From: Delftia sp. PS-11
Lineage (GTDB): Bacteria > Pseudomonadota > Gammaproteobacteria > Burkholderiales > Burkholderiaceae_C
Direction of reading: 5' to 3'
Length of the DNA: 64,000 nt
NCBI RefSeq assembly: GCF_029870285.1
Contig: NZ_JACSYA010000005.1
Span: forward strand, 1 to 64,000
Below the pieces are notes generated by a model, which searched no databases, was not told where the DNA came from, and saw nothing but the letters and a program-made list of their open reading frames with translations. Within the stretch, counting starts at the first letter, position 1. The number at the start of each line of letters is the position of its first letter. The position numbers and the translations under genes were made by a program. Below, one piece after another: positions 27,648-35,330 of this stretch.

Positions 27648-28076
27648 TCATGCGGCCCTGAAGGGATTGAGCAGCGTCAGGCTGCCCAGGGTCTGGCCGT
27701 GGTTCATATCCTCGCTGTACAGCGTGCAGCAGCCTGACACGGTGGCCGCTGCCACAATGCAGGCATCGTAGAAGGACAACCTGTTGCGCGCAGCAACGTG
27801 CCGTGCCAGGTCATGCATTTCCTCAGTCACTGGAACGACCCTGCAAAAGCTGCGCACCAGGTCCAGGAATGAGCCTGTGTCGTCCCATCCCATGCCGATT
27901 TTGCGTACGCAAACCTGAGTTACCTCGTTGAGCACCTGGACGCTGATCGTGGGGCCCGCCTCCAGAAGTGCCTCTGCCATATCCGCCTTGACCTTGTCGG
28001 CTGACAGCAAGTAGATCACGACATTGCTGTCGAGAAAAAATGCACTTGTCTCGGACTCAGTTCCGGCCATTGGCAT
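27648..28076 (-). CDS. vapC: PIN-domain ribonuclease toxin (VapC)
   Basis: 142 residues of the PIN fold. All four acidic positions of the metal site are visible: Asp16 in FLDSNVVIYLL, Glu51 in VLNEVTQV, Asp104 in SFYDACIVAAA and Asp123 in LYSEDMNHG. VapC toxins cut tRNA or rRNA when freed from their antitoxin. The first Met (28076) lies inside the antitoxin gene, which ends at 28057; a second Met is at 28070. The overlap couples translation so that the antitoxin is made first. Target RNA unknown. Confidence 0.85.
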   Translation of the reverse strand: MPMAGTESETSAFFLDSNVVIYLLSADKVKADMAEALLEAGPTISVQVLNEVTQVCVRKIGMGWDDTGSFLDLVRSFCRVVPVTEEMHDLARHVAARNRLSFYDACIVAAATVSGCCTLYSEDMNHGQTLGSLTLLNPFRAA

Positions 28077-28290
28077 CGGCGCGGCTGAAGTGAAAGTCGT
28101 CAGGCAGCCGATCTCTGAATGTACGCAGGTTTTTCAGGCGCTCCTGTACGTCGGGGGCCTTGTTCACGGAAAAGCTGCGCGCGCCCTGCACCGTGATCTC
28201 TATCTGATCGCCCTCGCGCAATGCCAGTGCCTGCACAACGGCTGCTGGGATACGCACGGCCAGGCTGTTGCCCCATTTTGAAACTTGCAT
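28057..28290 (-). CDS. vapB: AbrB/MazE-type antitoxin (VapB)
   Basis: 77 residues. The N-terminal half is an AbrB/SpoVT swapped-hairpin DNA-binding domain (MQVSKWGNSLAVRIPAAVVQALALREGDQIEI); the C-terminal tail (LKNLRTFRDRLPDDFHFSRAD) should wrap the toxin. It represses its own promoter in relatives. The pair is a chromosomal stability or stress module next to minCDE. Confidence 0.85.
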   Translation of the reverse strand: MQVSKWGNSLAVRIPAAVVQALALREGDQIEITVQGARSFSVNKAPDVQERLKNLRTFRDRLPDDFHFSRADANGRN

Positions 28291-28361
28291 GTTCAGGCCT
28301 TTGGGATATGCGGAAATTCATTGTATAGACGGGCATTGGTGCCATCTCAATGCACCTGCGC

Positions 28362-29741
28362 TCATGGCTGCGTCTTCTGTACCGGCCTGACCCACAGCAG
28401 GTAGGCCACACCCAGCAGCGCAATCCAGAGGCTGCCCACGATCAGCGCGGCGCGGGTATGGGAGAAGTAGCCCAGCACGCCCAGCACCAGCAGCATGAAG
28501 CCGATGGCTGCCAGTGGCGCAGCGGGCCAGAGCGGCACGGGGAACTTCAGCGCCGCCACCTGCTGCGGGCTCATGCGCCAGCGTGCCGCGAACTGCGACA
28601 GCAGGATCATCAGCCAGACCCAGACAGTGGCGAAGGTGGCAATGGAGGCGATCAGCATGAACACGTTCTCGGGGATCAGGTAGTTCAGCACCACGCCAGC
28701 CAGCAGCGTCACGCCCATCACGAGTACCGTCATCCAGGGCACGCCGTGGCGCGAGATACGGGCAAAGCTGGCGGGCGCCTGGCCCTGGCAGGCCATGCCG
28801 AACAGCATGCGCCCGGCGCCGAAGATGTCGCTGTTGATGGCCGACACGGCCGCCGAGATCACCACGATGTTGAGCACGGTGGCCGCCGAGGAGATGCCCA
28901 GGCCGCTGAAAATCTGCACGAAGGGACTGCCCTGGCTGCCGATCTGCGGCCAGGGGAAGAGGGACATCAGCACGAACAGCGTCAGCACATAGAACAGCAG
29001 GATGCGCAGCGGCACGGCATTGATGGCGCGCGGAATCACGCGCTCCGGGTCCTTGGCCTCGCCGGCTGAGATGCCGATGATCTCGATGCCGCCGAAGGCG
29101 AACACCACCACGGCCAGCGAGGCGATCAGCCCCGAGACGCCGTTGGGCATGAAGCCGCCATGCAGCCACAGGTTGTGCACACCGGGCTGCGGCTGGTCGG
29201 CCGTCATGCCGAAACCGAAGGCCATGATGCCCAGGCCGCCCGCGATCATGGCGATGATGGCGCCCACCTTCAGCAGGGACAGCCAGAATTCCAGCTCGCC
29301 AAACACCTTGACCGAACACAGGTTGAGCGCGCCGATGAAGCAGATGATGGACAGCACCCAGATCCAGCGCGGCACCTCCGGGAACCAGAAGCCCATGTAG
29401 ATGCCGAAGGCCGTGACGTCTGCCAGGCACACGATGATCATCTCGAAGGCATAGGTCCAGCCTGTGACGAAGCCTGCGAACGGGCCCAGATAGTCGCTGG
29501 CGTACTGGCCGAAGGACCCGGCGACGGGGTTGTGCACCGCCATCTCGCCCAGCGCCCGCATCACTATGTAGACCGCAGCGCCTGCGACCAGATAGGCCAG
29601 CAGCACCGAGGGGCCGGCCTGCTGTATGGCCTTGGCCGAGCCGTAGAAAAGCCCTGTGCCGATGGCCGAGCCCAGCGCCATGAAGCGGATGTGCCGTGCG
29701 GACAGGCCCCTGTGCAGGCGGCCTTCGGATGTTGAACCCAT
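28362..29741 (-). CDS. Amino-acid permease (AAT family, ProY/AnsP-like)
   Basis: 459 residues with about 12 membrane helices. Family strings are [24 protein letters not shown] in helix 1, where the Gly-rich unwound segment binds the amino-acid backbone, [23 protein letters not shown], and [28 protein letters not shown]. It imports an amino acid by proton symport; the exact one is not clear. The start at 29741 follows GGAG. A 15-base tandem repeat lies upstream at 29904-29948. Confidence 0.87.
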   Translation of the reverse strand: MGSTSEGRLHRGLSARHIRFMALGSAIGTGLFYGSAKAIQQAGPSVLLAYLVAGAAVYIVMRALGEMAVHNPVAGSFGQYASDYLGPFAGFVTGWTYAFEMIIVCLADVTAFGIYMGFWFPEVPRWIWVLSIICFIGALNLCSVKVFGELEFWLSLLKVGAIIAMIAGGLGIMAFGFGMTADQPQPGVHNLWLHGGFMPNGVSGLIASLAVVVFAFGGIEIIGISAGEAKDPERVIPRAINAVPLRILLFYVLTLFVLMSLFPWPQIGSQGSPFVQIFSGLGISSAATVLNIVVISAAVSAINSDIFGAGRMLFGMACQGQAPASFARISRHGVPWMTVLVMGVTLLAGVVLNYLIPENVFMLIASIATFATVWVWLMILLSQFAARWRMSPQQVAALKFPVPLWPAAPLAAIGFMLLVLGVLGYFSHTRAALIVGSLWIALLGVAYLLWVRPVQKTQP

Positions 29742-29903
29742 GTCTGTCTCCGTGTTGTGGATGGCGCCGCAAGCCACCTGGTGCGCTGGCACGCGCAATG
29801 GCGCGGCAAAGATGTATAAGCCTGTCTATACAATATGCGCAACCCACAAGCCTGGACCTGAGGGATTTCCCGAGGCCCACGAAATTTCAGACTGGAGGAA
29901 TAA

Positions 29904-29948
29904 GGCGCCTTGCAAGAGGGCGCCTTGCAAGAGGGCGCCTCGCAAAGA
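29904..29948. repeat. Three tandem 15-bp units upstream of the permease gene
   Basis: GGCGCCTTGCAAGAG occurs twice exactly (29904-29918, 29919-29933), followed by a diverged copy GGCGCCTCGCAAAGA (29934-29948). Each unit contains the palindrome GGCGCC. The array lies in the 249-base gap between the divergent-end flavin reductase and the permease promoter and encodes nothing obvious. Confidence 0.75.
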
Positions 29949-29990
29949 CGCTCCTCGGAGTAGTGCGCTGTGCGCCCGGAGGCTTTGTTG

Positions 29991-30515
29991 TCAGCCCGGC
30001 AGGCCGTCTGTGTGCATGCGGCCTGCGTGGTAGAGCAGCGGCGCCAGGCCGGTCTGGTGGTTGCACTGCTCGACTTCGCCGATGAAGATCACATGGTCGC
30101 CTTCTTCATGGCGGTTGCGGTTGCGGCACTCGAAGACGGCGGCTGCGCCGTCGAGCAGCGGCACGCCCTGGACCGAGCTGCGCCAAGGCGTCTGCGCAAA
30201 GCGGTCCACGCCCTTGCGCGCGAACAGTTCTGCCAGGGGCTTTTGCCCGGCGGACAGCACGTGGATGGCGTAGTGAGAGCAGTTCTGGAACACGGGCAGC
30301 GACGCTGCCGACAGCGCCATGCTCCACAGCACCAGAGGCGGTGCCAGCGAAACCGAATTGAACGAGCTGACCGTGACGCCCACCGGGTGGCCCTGGGGGC
30401 TGCGCGCGGTGACGATGGTCACGCCCGTGGCGAACTGGCCCAGCGCATCGCGGAACTCGCGCGACGAGAAGGGGGCCGGGTGGGCCAGGGCAGCAGGAGG
30501 CAGGGCGGAATTCAC
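29991..30515 (-). CDS. Flavin reductase (HpaC-like FMN/FAD reductase)
   Basis: 174 residues from a GTG at 30515. The flavin reductase pattern is clear: FRDALGQFATGVTIVTA, then VGVTVSSFNSVSLAPPLVLWSM, and near the end GDHVIFIGEVEQCNHQTGLAPLLYHAGRM. Such proteins supply reduced flavin to two-component monooxygenases, for example HpaB in 4-hydroxyphenylacetate hydroxylation, whose downstream ring-cleavage genes start 800 bases away. No HpaB-type oxygenase is in this window. The start is weakly supported: the longer frame upstream is unlike the family, and no good ribosome site precedes the GTG. Confidence 0.8.
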   Translation of the reverse strand: MNSALPPAALAHPAPFSSREFRDALGQFATGVTIVTARSPQGHPVGVTVSSFNSVSLAPPLVLWSMALSAASLPVFQNCSHYAIHVLSAGQKPLAELFARKGVDRFAQTPWRSSVQGVPLLDGAAAVFECRNRNRHEEGDHVIFIGEVEQCNHQTGLAPLLYHAGRMHTDGLPG

Positions 30516-30591
30516 GGCTGGAAAGGCGAAGCAGTGGCAGGGCAGCCGCGTCTTGAACAGGCGCCCGTGGCCGGGCGGCGGCGAGCGCGTA

Positions 30592-31284
30592 TTATGGGTG
30601 CAGCCGCCGGGGATGGTGTGGGTGGGGGCTTTGCGCCACAGCGGCCGGCTCCATTGGGATGGCACTCTGCGCGGGCGCCGCATTCTCGCGCAGCCAGGTA
30701 TCCAGCCGGGCCCGGCTGCAGCGCTGCAGCCCCATCAGCAGCGCATGTCCCGGCCAGGCCAGCCCGTAGCGCAGGCACAGGTCCTGCTGCATGCGTGCCA
30801 GCAGGGCGGCGGCCATTTCGGCATCGGCCAGTGCGCGGTGGGCCCGTCCGGCCACGGGCAGGCCCAGATGGGCAGTGATCCGGCCCAGGCTGTGGCTGGG
30901 GGCGTCCGGGTAGATGCGCCGCGACAGCAGCACCGTGCAGGCAAAGGGCTGGGGGGCGGCTTCGCCTGCCAGGGCCAGCTCGGATTGCCAGAACTTGCTG
31001 TCGAAGGCCGCGTTGTGCGCCACCATGGGGGCGCTGCCGACGAAGCGTGCTGCCTCGCGCATGACGGCATCGGCCGGTGGCGCGGCCGACACCATGGCCT
31101 GGGTGATGCCGGTCAGCTGCGTGATCATCGGAGGAATCCAGGCGCCTGTGCGCATCAGGCTCTGGAAGCGGTCCACGATGCGGTCTTTTTCGAGCAGCAC
31201 GATGGCCACTTCCGTGGCGCGCGAGCCCTGGGCAGGCGACATGCCCGTGGTCTCGAAGTCAATGATGGCGATCGGTGGAGGCAT
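30592..31284 (-). CDS. DEDDh 3'-5' exonuclease (DnaQ-like)
   Basis: 230 residues. All residues of the DEDDh two-metal site are visible: Asp9 and Glu11 in IIDFETTG, Asp95 in VAHNAAFDSKFW, His149 and Asp154 in AHRALADAEMAA. The fold is that of the polymerase III epsilon subunit and RNase T. It is longer than a bare exonuclease domain by about 60 C-terminal residues, with no helicase or GIY-YIG partner domain. Role in DNA or RNA trimming unknown. Confidence 0.88.
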   Translation of the reverse strand: MPPPIAIIDFETTGMSPAQGSRATEVAIVLLEKDRIVDRFQSLMRTGAWIPPMITQLTGITQAMVSAAPPADAVMREAARFVGSAPMVAHNAAFDSKFWQSELALAGEAAPQPFACTVLLSRRIYPDAPSHSLGRITAHLGLPVAGRAHRALADAEMAAALLARMQQDLCLRYGLAWPGHALLMGLQRCSRARLDTWLRENAAPAQSAIPMEPAAVAQSPHPHHPRRLHP

Positions 31285-31343
31285 GGGCGCGATTGTGCAC
31301 GCGCGGCCGGGCCGTGGGCCTATGCCATCTGCTGCGTCATCGG

Positions 31344-31844
31344 CTACGCCACCGGCTCATCCTCGGTATCGCTGCTGTCGGCCACGCCCAGGCGCTGCAC
31401 GACCCGGTCCAGCAGCGCATACAGCTGCTCGATCTCGGCATGCCCCACGAGCTGCTCGATTTCATCGTAGACCCTGACGGAGTGCGGCGCGATCTCGGCG
31501 ACGATGGCGTGGCAGGCGGCAGTCAGCTCGAACTCGGCGCCGCGCAGGTCGCTGGCATGGCGCGAGCGCTCGATCAACTGGCGGCCTTCCAGCGTCTTGA
31601 GCAGGCGCGACAGGCTGGGCATGCTGATGTAGGTGGCCTGCGACAGATCCATGGGCCGCAGCTTGTGCCCGGCCGAGGCCATGGCGCGCAGCACCCGCCA
31701 TTGCTGCTCGGTCAGGCCGTGGGCCCGCAGCATGGGGCGAAAACGCACCATGACCGATTCGCGCGCGCGCAGCAGGGCCATGGGCAGGGATCGGGAAAAG
31801 TCGCGCATCGGTTGCGGGGCGCGGGAGGGCTGTGTGTGGGGCAT
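31344..31844 (-). CDS. hpaR: HpaR, MarR-type repressor of the homoprotocatechuate genes
   Basis: 166 residues with a winged helix-turn-helix (about 45-110): LTEQQWRVLRAMASAG, then LSQATYISMPSLSRLLKTLEGRQLIERSR with the wing after it. The order and location match HpaR/HpcR, which represses the meta-cleavage operon until an aromatic acid binds. A second Met 12 codons in is an equal start candidate. It is last of the hpa genes and reads the same way, so it may be co-transcribed with the operon that it controls. Confidence 0.87.
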   Translation of the reverse strand: MPHTQPSRAPQPMRDFSRSLPMALLRARESVMVRFRPMLRAHGLTEQQWRVLRAMASAGHKLRPMDLSQATYISMPSLSRLLKTLEGRQLIERSRHASDLRGAEFELTAACHAIVAEIAPHSVRVYDEIEQLVGHAEIEQLYALLDRVVQRLGVADSSDTEDEPVA

Positions 31845-31917
31845 GGTCGGCGGCAGCGTGGATCGGCTGGATTCTATGCAGCCGCCGCGCGCCGTGCGCG
31901 CGTGGCGGTTTGCCCGT

Positions 31918-32739
31918 CTAGTAAGTCTGGCTTTGTGGCGCAGGCGCTGCAGTCTGCTTGAAGCGCGCAGCCAGCGCGCTCGTGGATCGCACCAGCAATT
32001 GGGTGTCCAGTCCCACAGCCACGAAGGTGCAGCCCAGTTCCAGGTACTTGCGCGCCAGTGCCTCGTCGGGCGTGAGGATGCCTGCCGCCTTGCCTGCGCG
32101 GCGGATGCGCGCCACTGCGTCGGCAATGGCCTGCTGAACCTCGGGGTGGCCGGGGTTGCCGATGTGGCCCATGGAGGCCGACAGGTCGGTCGGTCCGATG
32201 AAGACGCCGTCCACGCCCTCGGTGGCGGCAATGGCGTCCAGCCCGGCCAGTGCCTGGCGTGTCTCGATCTGCACCAGCAGGCAGACCTGGGCGTTGGCTT
32301 GCAGGGCATAGTGCGGGCGGCGTCCCCAGGCCGAGGCGCGGGCGCCGCCCATGCCGCGTATGCCGCCCCGTCCATCGGCCTGCGGGTAGCGCGCGGCCCG
32401 CACGATGCGCGCGGCCTGCTCGGCCGTATCCACCATGGGCACCAGCAGGGTCTGTACGCCCAGGTCCAGATACTGCTTGATCAGCATTTCGCCGACCTCG
32501 CCATGGCCCATGGGTACGCGCGCGATGGCGTGGCTGTCGGGGTAGGCTGCCAGCGCCTGCAGCTGTGCCAGCAGGGAGCGTGTGTCGTTGGGCGAATGCT
32601 CCGCGTCGAGCAGGAGCCAGTCGAAGCCTGCGCCGGCGCAGATTTCGGCCGTGTAGGCATTGGCCAGGCCCAGCCACAGGCCGATCTGGGGCTGGCCTGC
32701 CGCGATGGCGGCCTTGAAGCGGTTCACAGGTGTTTGCAT
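31918..32739 (-). CDS. hpaI: 4-hydroxy-2-oxoheptane-1,7-dioate aldolase HpaI
   Basis: 273 residues of the class II HpcH/HpaI aldolases. [32 protein letters not shown] holds the N-terminal strand and the metal-proximal acid/His group, and [13 protein letters not shown] with [13 protein letters not shown] supplies the metal ligands Glu and Asp. It splits 4-hydroxy-2-oxoheptanedioate into pyruvate and succinate semialdehyde, the last step of homoprotocatechuate cleavage. Four bases separate it from hpaH. Confidence 0.92.
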   Translation of the reverse strand: MQTPVNRFKAAIAAGQPQIGLWLGLANAYTAEICAGAGFDWLLLDAEHSPNDTRSLLAQLQALAAYPDSHAIARVPMGHGEVGEMLIKQYLDLGVQTLLVPMVDTAEQAARIVRAARYPQADGRGGIRGMGGARASAWGRRPHYALQANAQVCLLVQIETRQALAGLDAIAATEGVDGVFIGPTDLSASMGHIGNPGHPEVQQAIADAVARIRRAGKAAGILTPDEALARKYLELGCTFVAVGLDTQLLVRSTSALAARFKQTAAPAPQSQTY

Positions 32740-32743
32740 GGCG

Positions 32744-33586
32744 TCATGGTGCTCCGGAAAAACGAAATTGCAGCCGGCCCAGGGGGCCGTAGTCGGCATC
32801 GAACAGGTCGCCGGCCCGGGCGGCTACGGGGCGTGTGAAGGAGCCTGCCAGCACGATCTGGCCGGGCTCCAGCGCCTGGCCCCAGGGCGCGAGCTTGTTG
32901 GCCAGCCAGGCCACGCCGATGGCCGGGTGTCCCTGCACGCCGGCGGCCAGTCCGGTTTCCTCGACCACGCCGTTGCAGCGCAGGATGGCACCGCACCAGG
33001 GCAGGTCCAGCGCCCCTGGCGCCGCCTGCGCGGCGCCGATGACGATGCCGGCATTGGCGGCGTTGTCGCTGATGGTGTCGTAGACCTTGCGCATGGCTCG
33101 GCTGTGGCGGTCGAACTGCTCGATGCGCGCGTCGATGATCTCGATGGCCGGTGTGACGTAGTCCGTGGCGGCCAGCACATCGCCGGGCGTGACTTCCTTG
33201 CCGCCCGGCAGGCCGGGGCCGCGCAGTGGCGCCTTGAGCACGAAGGCCAGTTCCACCTCGACGCGCGGCGCGATGAAGTTTGCCGCCGGGATGTCCAGCA
33301 CCTGGTCCGGCGTGCAGCGGTAGAGCATGCTGTCGAGCAGGGTGCCGTAGTCGGGCTCGTCGATCTGGCTGGCCATCTGCATGGCGCGCGAGGTCAGGCC
33401 GATCTTGTGGCCAATGACCTTGCGGCCCGCAGCGACCTGCAGGCGGACCCACTCGCGCGCGACGCGGTAGCCATCCTCCACGGTCATGCCGGGAAAGCGC
33501 CGGGAGAAATGCTCGATCTGCACGCGGGTTTTTTCGCTGCGGTCCAGCTCCTGGGCCAGTTGGGTCAACAGTTCTGGGGAAAACAT
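32744..33586 (-). CDS. hpaH: 2-oxo-hept-3-ene-1,7-dioate hydratase HpaH
   Basis: 280 residues of the MhpD/HpaH hydratase branch of the fumarylacetoacetate hydrolase superfamily. Family strings are [14 protein letters not shown], the metal Glu pair in [10 protein letters not shown], and [11 protein letters not shown]. It adds water to 2-oxo-hept-3-ene-1,7-dioate to give the HpaI substrate. The Met at 33586 matches the family N-terminus ([17 protein letters not shown]). Confidence 0.92.
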   Translation of the reverse strand: MFSPELLTQLAQELDRSEKTRVQIEHFSRRFPGMTVEDGYRVAREWVRLQVAAGRKVIGHKIGLTSRAMQMASQIDEPDYGTLLDSMLYRCTPDQVLDIPAANFIAPRVEVELAFVLKAPLRGPGLPGGKEVTPGDVLAATDYVTPAIEIIDARIEQFDRHSRAMRKVYDTISDNAANAGIVIGAAQAAPGALDLPWCGAILRCNGVVEETGLAAGVQGHPAIGVAWLANKLAPWGQALEPGQIVLAGSFTRPVAARAGDLFDADYGPLGRLQFRFSGAP

Positions 33587-33587
33587 T

Positions 33588-34022
33588 TCAAGGCCTGGAA
33601 AAGAGGGGGTGGAGGGTGCTGTGCTTGCCGTCATACACCTGGCCCGGGCTTTCATCGACCTGCACGGTCAGGCCCAGGTGGCGCTGTGCGAACAGCGGCT
33701 GCAGGTGGCGGCGCGCGCAGGCCAGCAGGGCGTCGCCTGCCTGCTGCTGCACGGCGGCCGTGCGGCCCCGGCCCATGCGCAGGTTGATGTAGATGAAGCC
33801 GTAGTCGCCATCGCCGCCGGCCGCCCTGCCCGCTGCTCCGCCATCGGCCACGGCGCTGTGCGGCGCGGGGTAGGCCAGCACGCGCACGCCGCCGGTGGGA
33901 AAGACCTGGGCGCCGTCTTCGGCGCGCACCGTGAGCAGGGTGTCGGCCAGGGCGCGGCACAGCGCCGTCATGTCGGTCAGCGCGTCCAGGCGGGCCGTGT
34001 AGAGGATGACCACATGCGGCAT
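33588..34022 (-). CDS. hpaF: 5-carboxymethyl-2-hydroxymuconate delta-isomerase HpaF
   Basis: 144 residues. The Met-Pro start exposes Pro2 after Met removal, which acts as the catalytic base in this tautomerase-like fold. The C-terminal [20 protein letters not shown] matches CHM isomerases. It shifts the double bond of the carboxymethyl-hydroxymuconate made by HpaE. It abuts the dioxygenase gene with no spacer and stops one base before hpaH. Confidence 0.88.
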   Translation of the reverse strand: MPHVVILYTARLDALTDMTALCRALADTLLTVRAEDGAQVFPTGGVRVLAYPAPHSAVADGGAAGRAAGGDGDYGFIYINLRMGRGRTAAVQQQAGDALLACARRHLQPLFAQRHLGLTVQVDESPGQVYDGKHSTLHPLFSRP

Positions 34023-34841
34023 TCAGACCACCTCCATGGTGGCGGCCGTGCAGCTCACGGCGAAGATGGGAATGGGCTGGCAGTGCAGCACATGGCCCGC
34101 GCCGCGCGCGGCAGCAGCGACGGCGATGAAGCTGCGGATCTCGAAGCCGCCCTGGCCGCCTTCGCGGTAGGTTTCGGCATCGGTGTATGACAGCAGGGCC
34201 TGCCGGTCGTTGCGGCACCAGCGGTCCATGAACTGCTGGTCCCATGCCCAGTTGACCTTGCCCGAATCGGGCGTGGCCGGCCAGTGCGAGATGCCGCCCG
34301 TGCCCACGATGGCAATGCGCTCTGGCACCTGGTCGCAGGCGCGGCGCAGGGCTTCGCCAAAGGCCCAGGCGCGGTGCAGCGGCGTCAGTGGCGGGCCCTG
34401 GCAGTTGATGTTGACGGGGATGATGTCCTTGTCATAGGCCGGGGTCAGGAAGTGCAGCGGCACCATGATGCCGTGGTCGAACTTCCACTCCTCGGCAAAG
34501 GCCACGTCCACGGTCTGCATGATCTCGGTGATCAGGCGCCGTGACAGCCCGGCATTGCCGGGGATGCGGCGGCGTTCGATGCCCAGCCAGGCCGGGTCTT
34601 CGATGGGGCCTTCGTAGTGGTCTGCCATGCCGATGGCATAGGCCGGCATGTTGTTCATGAAGAAGTTGGCGAAGTGCTCGGCCGCGACAACGACCACGGC
34701 ATCGGGCCGCGCGGCCTGCAGCTGCGCGCCCATGTCGTGCAAGGCCGCATGGAAAGCATCCCTGGCGGCCGGATCGGCCAGATGCGCGCGCCCCGTGATG
34801 CCGGGCGCATGGCTGCAAACTCCTGCAAAAACCAGACTCAT
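34023..34841 (-). CDS. LigB-type extradiol ring-cleavage dioxygenase, catalytic subunit (probable homoprotocatechuate 2,3-dioxygenase)
   Basis: 272 residues of the class III (LigB/MhpB) extradiol dioxygenases. Probable Fe(II) ligands are His11 in CSHAPGI, His56 in AAEHFANFF and Glu234 in GGFEIRSF; His123 in FDHGIMVPLHFL and His186 in TGGISHWP correspond to the acid/base histidines of MhpB. It would cleave the catechol ring with O2. The hpa context makes 3,4-dihydroxyphenylacetate the likely substrate, but the sequence looks nearer to the LigAB and MhpB branch than to the single-chain E. coli HpaD. Paired with a LigA-like gene one base upstream. Confidence 0.88.
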   Translation of the reverse strand: MSLVFAGVCSHAPGITGRAHLADPAARDAFHAALHDMGAQLQAARPDAVVVVAAEHFANFFMNNMPAYAIGMADHYEGPIEDPAWLGIERRRIPGNAGLSRRLITEIMQTVDVAFAEEWKFDHGIMVPLHFLTPAYDKDIIPVNINCQGPPLTPLHRAWAFGEALRRACDQVPERIAIVGTGGISHWPATPDSGKVNWAWDQQFMDRWCRNDRQALLSYTDAETYREGGQGGFEIRSFIAVAAAARGAGHVLHCQPIPIFAVSCTAATMEVV

Positions 34842-34842
34842 C

Positions 34843-35169
34843 TCAAACTCCTGCGACTTTTTCGTCCATGGCGGTGGTCATGGCGTACACGCCGGCCCGC
34901 ACCGGGCCGTGTTTTTGCACGCCGTCGCGCATGGCCTGGATGTAGTCCGCCCAGGGCATGCCCAGCAGCGGCGCGAAGTGCATCAGCAGCTGGCCGTTGC
35001 AGCCCAGCACGTAGAGCTTGCCGATGTCCCCGTGGAACATGGCTTCGTATTCCTCAGCGTCGAGCGCGTATTCGGCCAGCAGCGCTGCGCGGTCTTCGCG
35101 GTAGCGGCGCTGCACCTCGGGCTCGCGGTTGAGCTGGAAGAGGAATTTCTGCATGGTGTACAGGCTCAT
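34843..35169 (-). CDS. LigA-type small subunit of extradiol dioxygenase
   Basis: 108 residues resembling the alpha chain of protocatechuate 4,5-dioxygenase (LigA). The string REDRAALLAEYALDAEEYEAMFHGDIGKLYVLGCNGQLLMHFAPLLG matches the helical LigA core that caps the active site of LigB. In LigAB the small subunit is required for activity and shapes the substrate pocket. It precedes the catalytic subunit by one base, the same order as ligA-ligB. Finding it inside an hpa operon is unusual. Confidence 0.85.
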   Translation of the reverse strand: MSLYTMQKFLFQLNREPEVQRRYREDRAALLAEYALDAEEYEAMFHGDIGKLYVLGCNGQLLMHFAPLLGMPWADYIQAMRDGVQKHGPVRAGVYAMTTAMDEKVAGV

Positions 35170-35199
35170 GGCGTCTCCCTGGCTGGTGGCGGCGCGGCC

Positions 35200-35283
35200 T
35201 CAGCCCAGCGTGATGCGGGCGCGGTCCGTGAGCGCCAGCGCGCCCGTGGCAGCTGCGTATTGAAGGAAGTGGCGGCGGTGCAT
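35200..35283 (-). CDS. 27-residue peptide that is nearly all twin-arginine leader
   Basis: An ATG frame with a strong AAAGGAG ribosome site encodes MHRRHFLQYAAATGALAL and nine more residues, then stops. The first 18 residues are a textbook Tat signal start (RRHFLQ and a short hydrophobic run), but no mature protein follows. It fills the 161-base gap between hpaE and the LigA-like gene. It could be the remnant of a deleted Tat-exported protein or a short translated leader coupling the two genes. A second ATG five bases upstream is in another frame. Confidence 0.45.
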   Translation of the reverse strand: MHRRHFLQYAAATGALALTDRARITLG

Positions 35284-35330
35284 GGCATGTCTCCTTTGTC
35301 GTTGTTGTTTTCCAGGTGGGCGCTGCCGTG

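Noticed and set aside
29742-29990. A riboswitch before the amino-acid permease
   Set aside because: No glycine, lysine, SAM or other known aptamer core was recognisable; only the 15-bp tandem repeat stands out.
31344-32375. HpaR frame extended upstream to 343 residues
   Set aside because: The extension is a shifted reading of hpaI; MarR proteins are about 150 residues.
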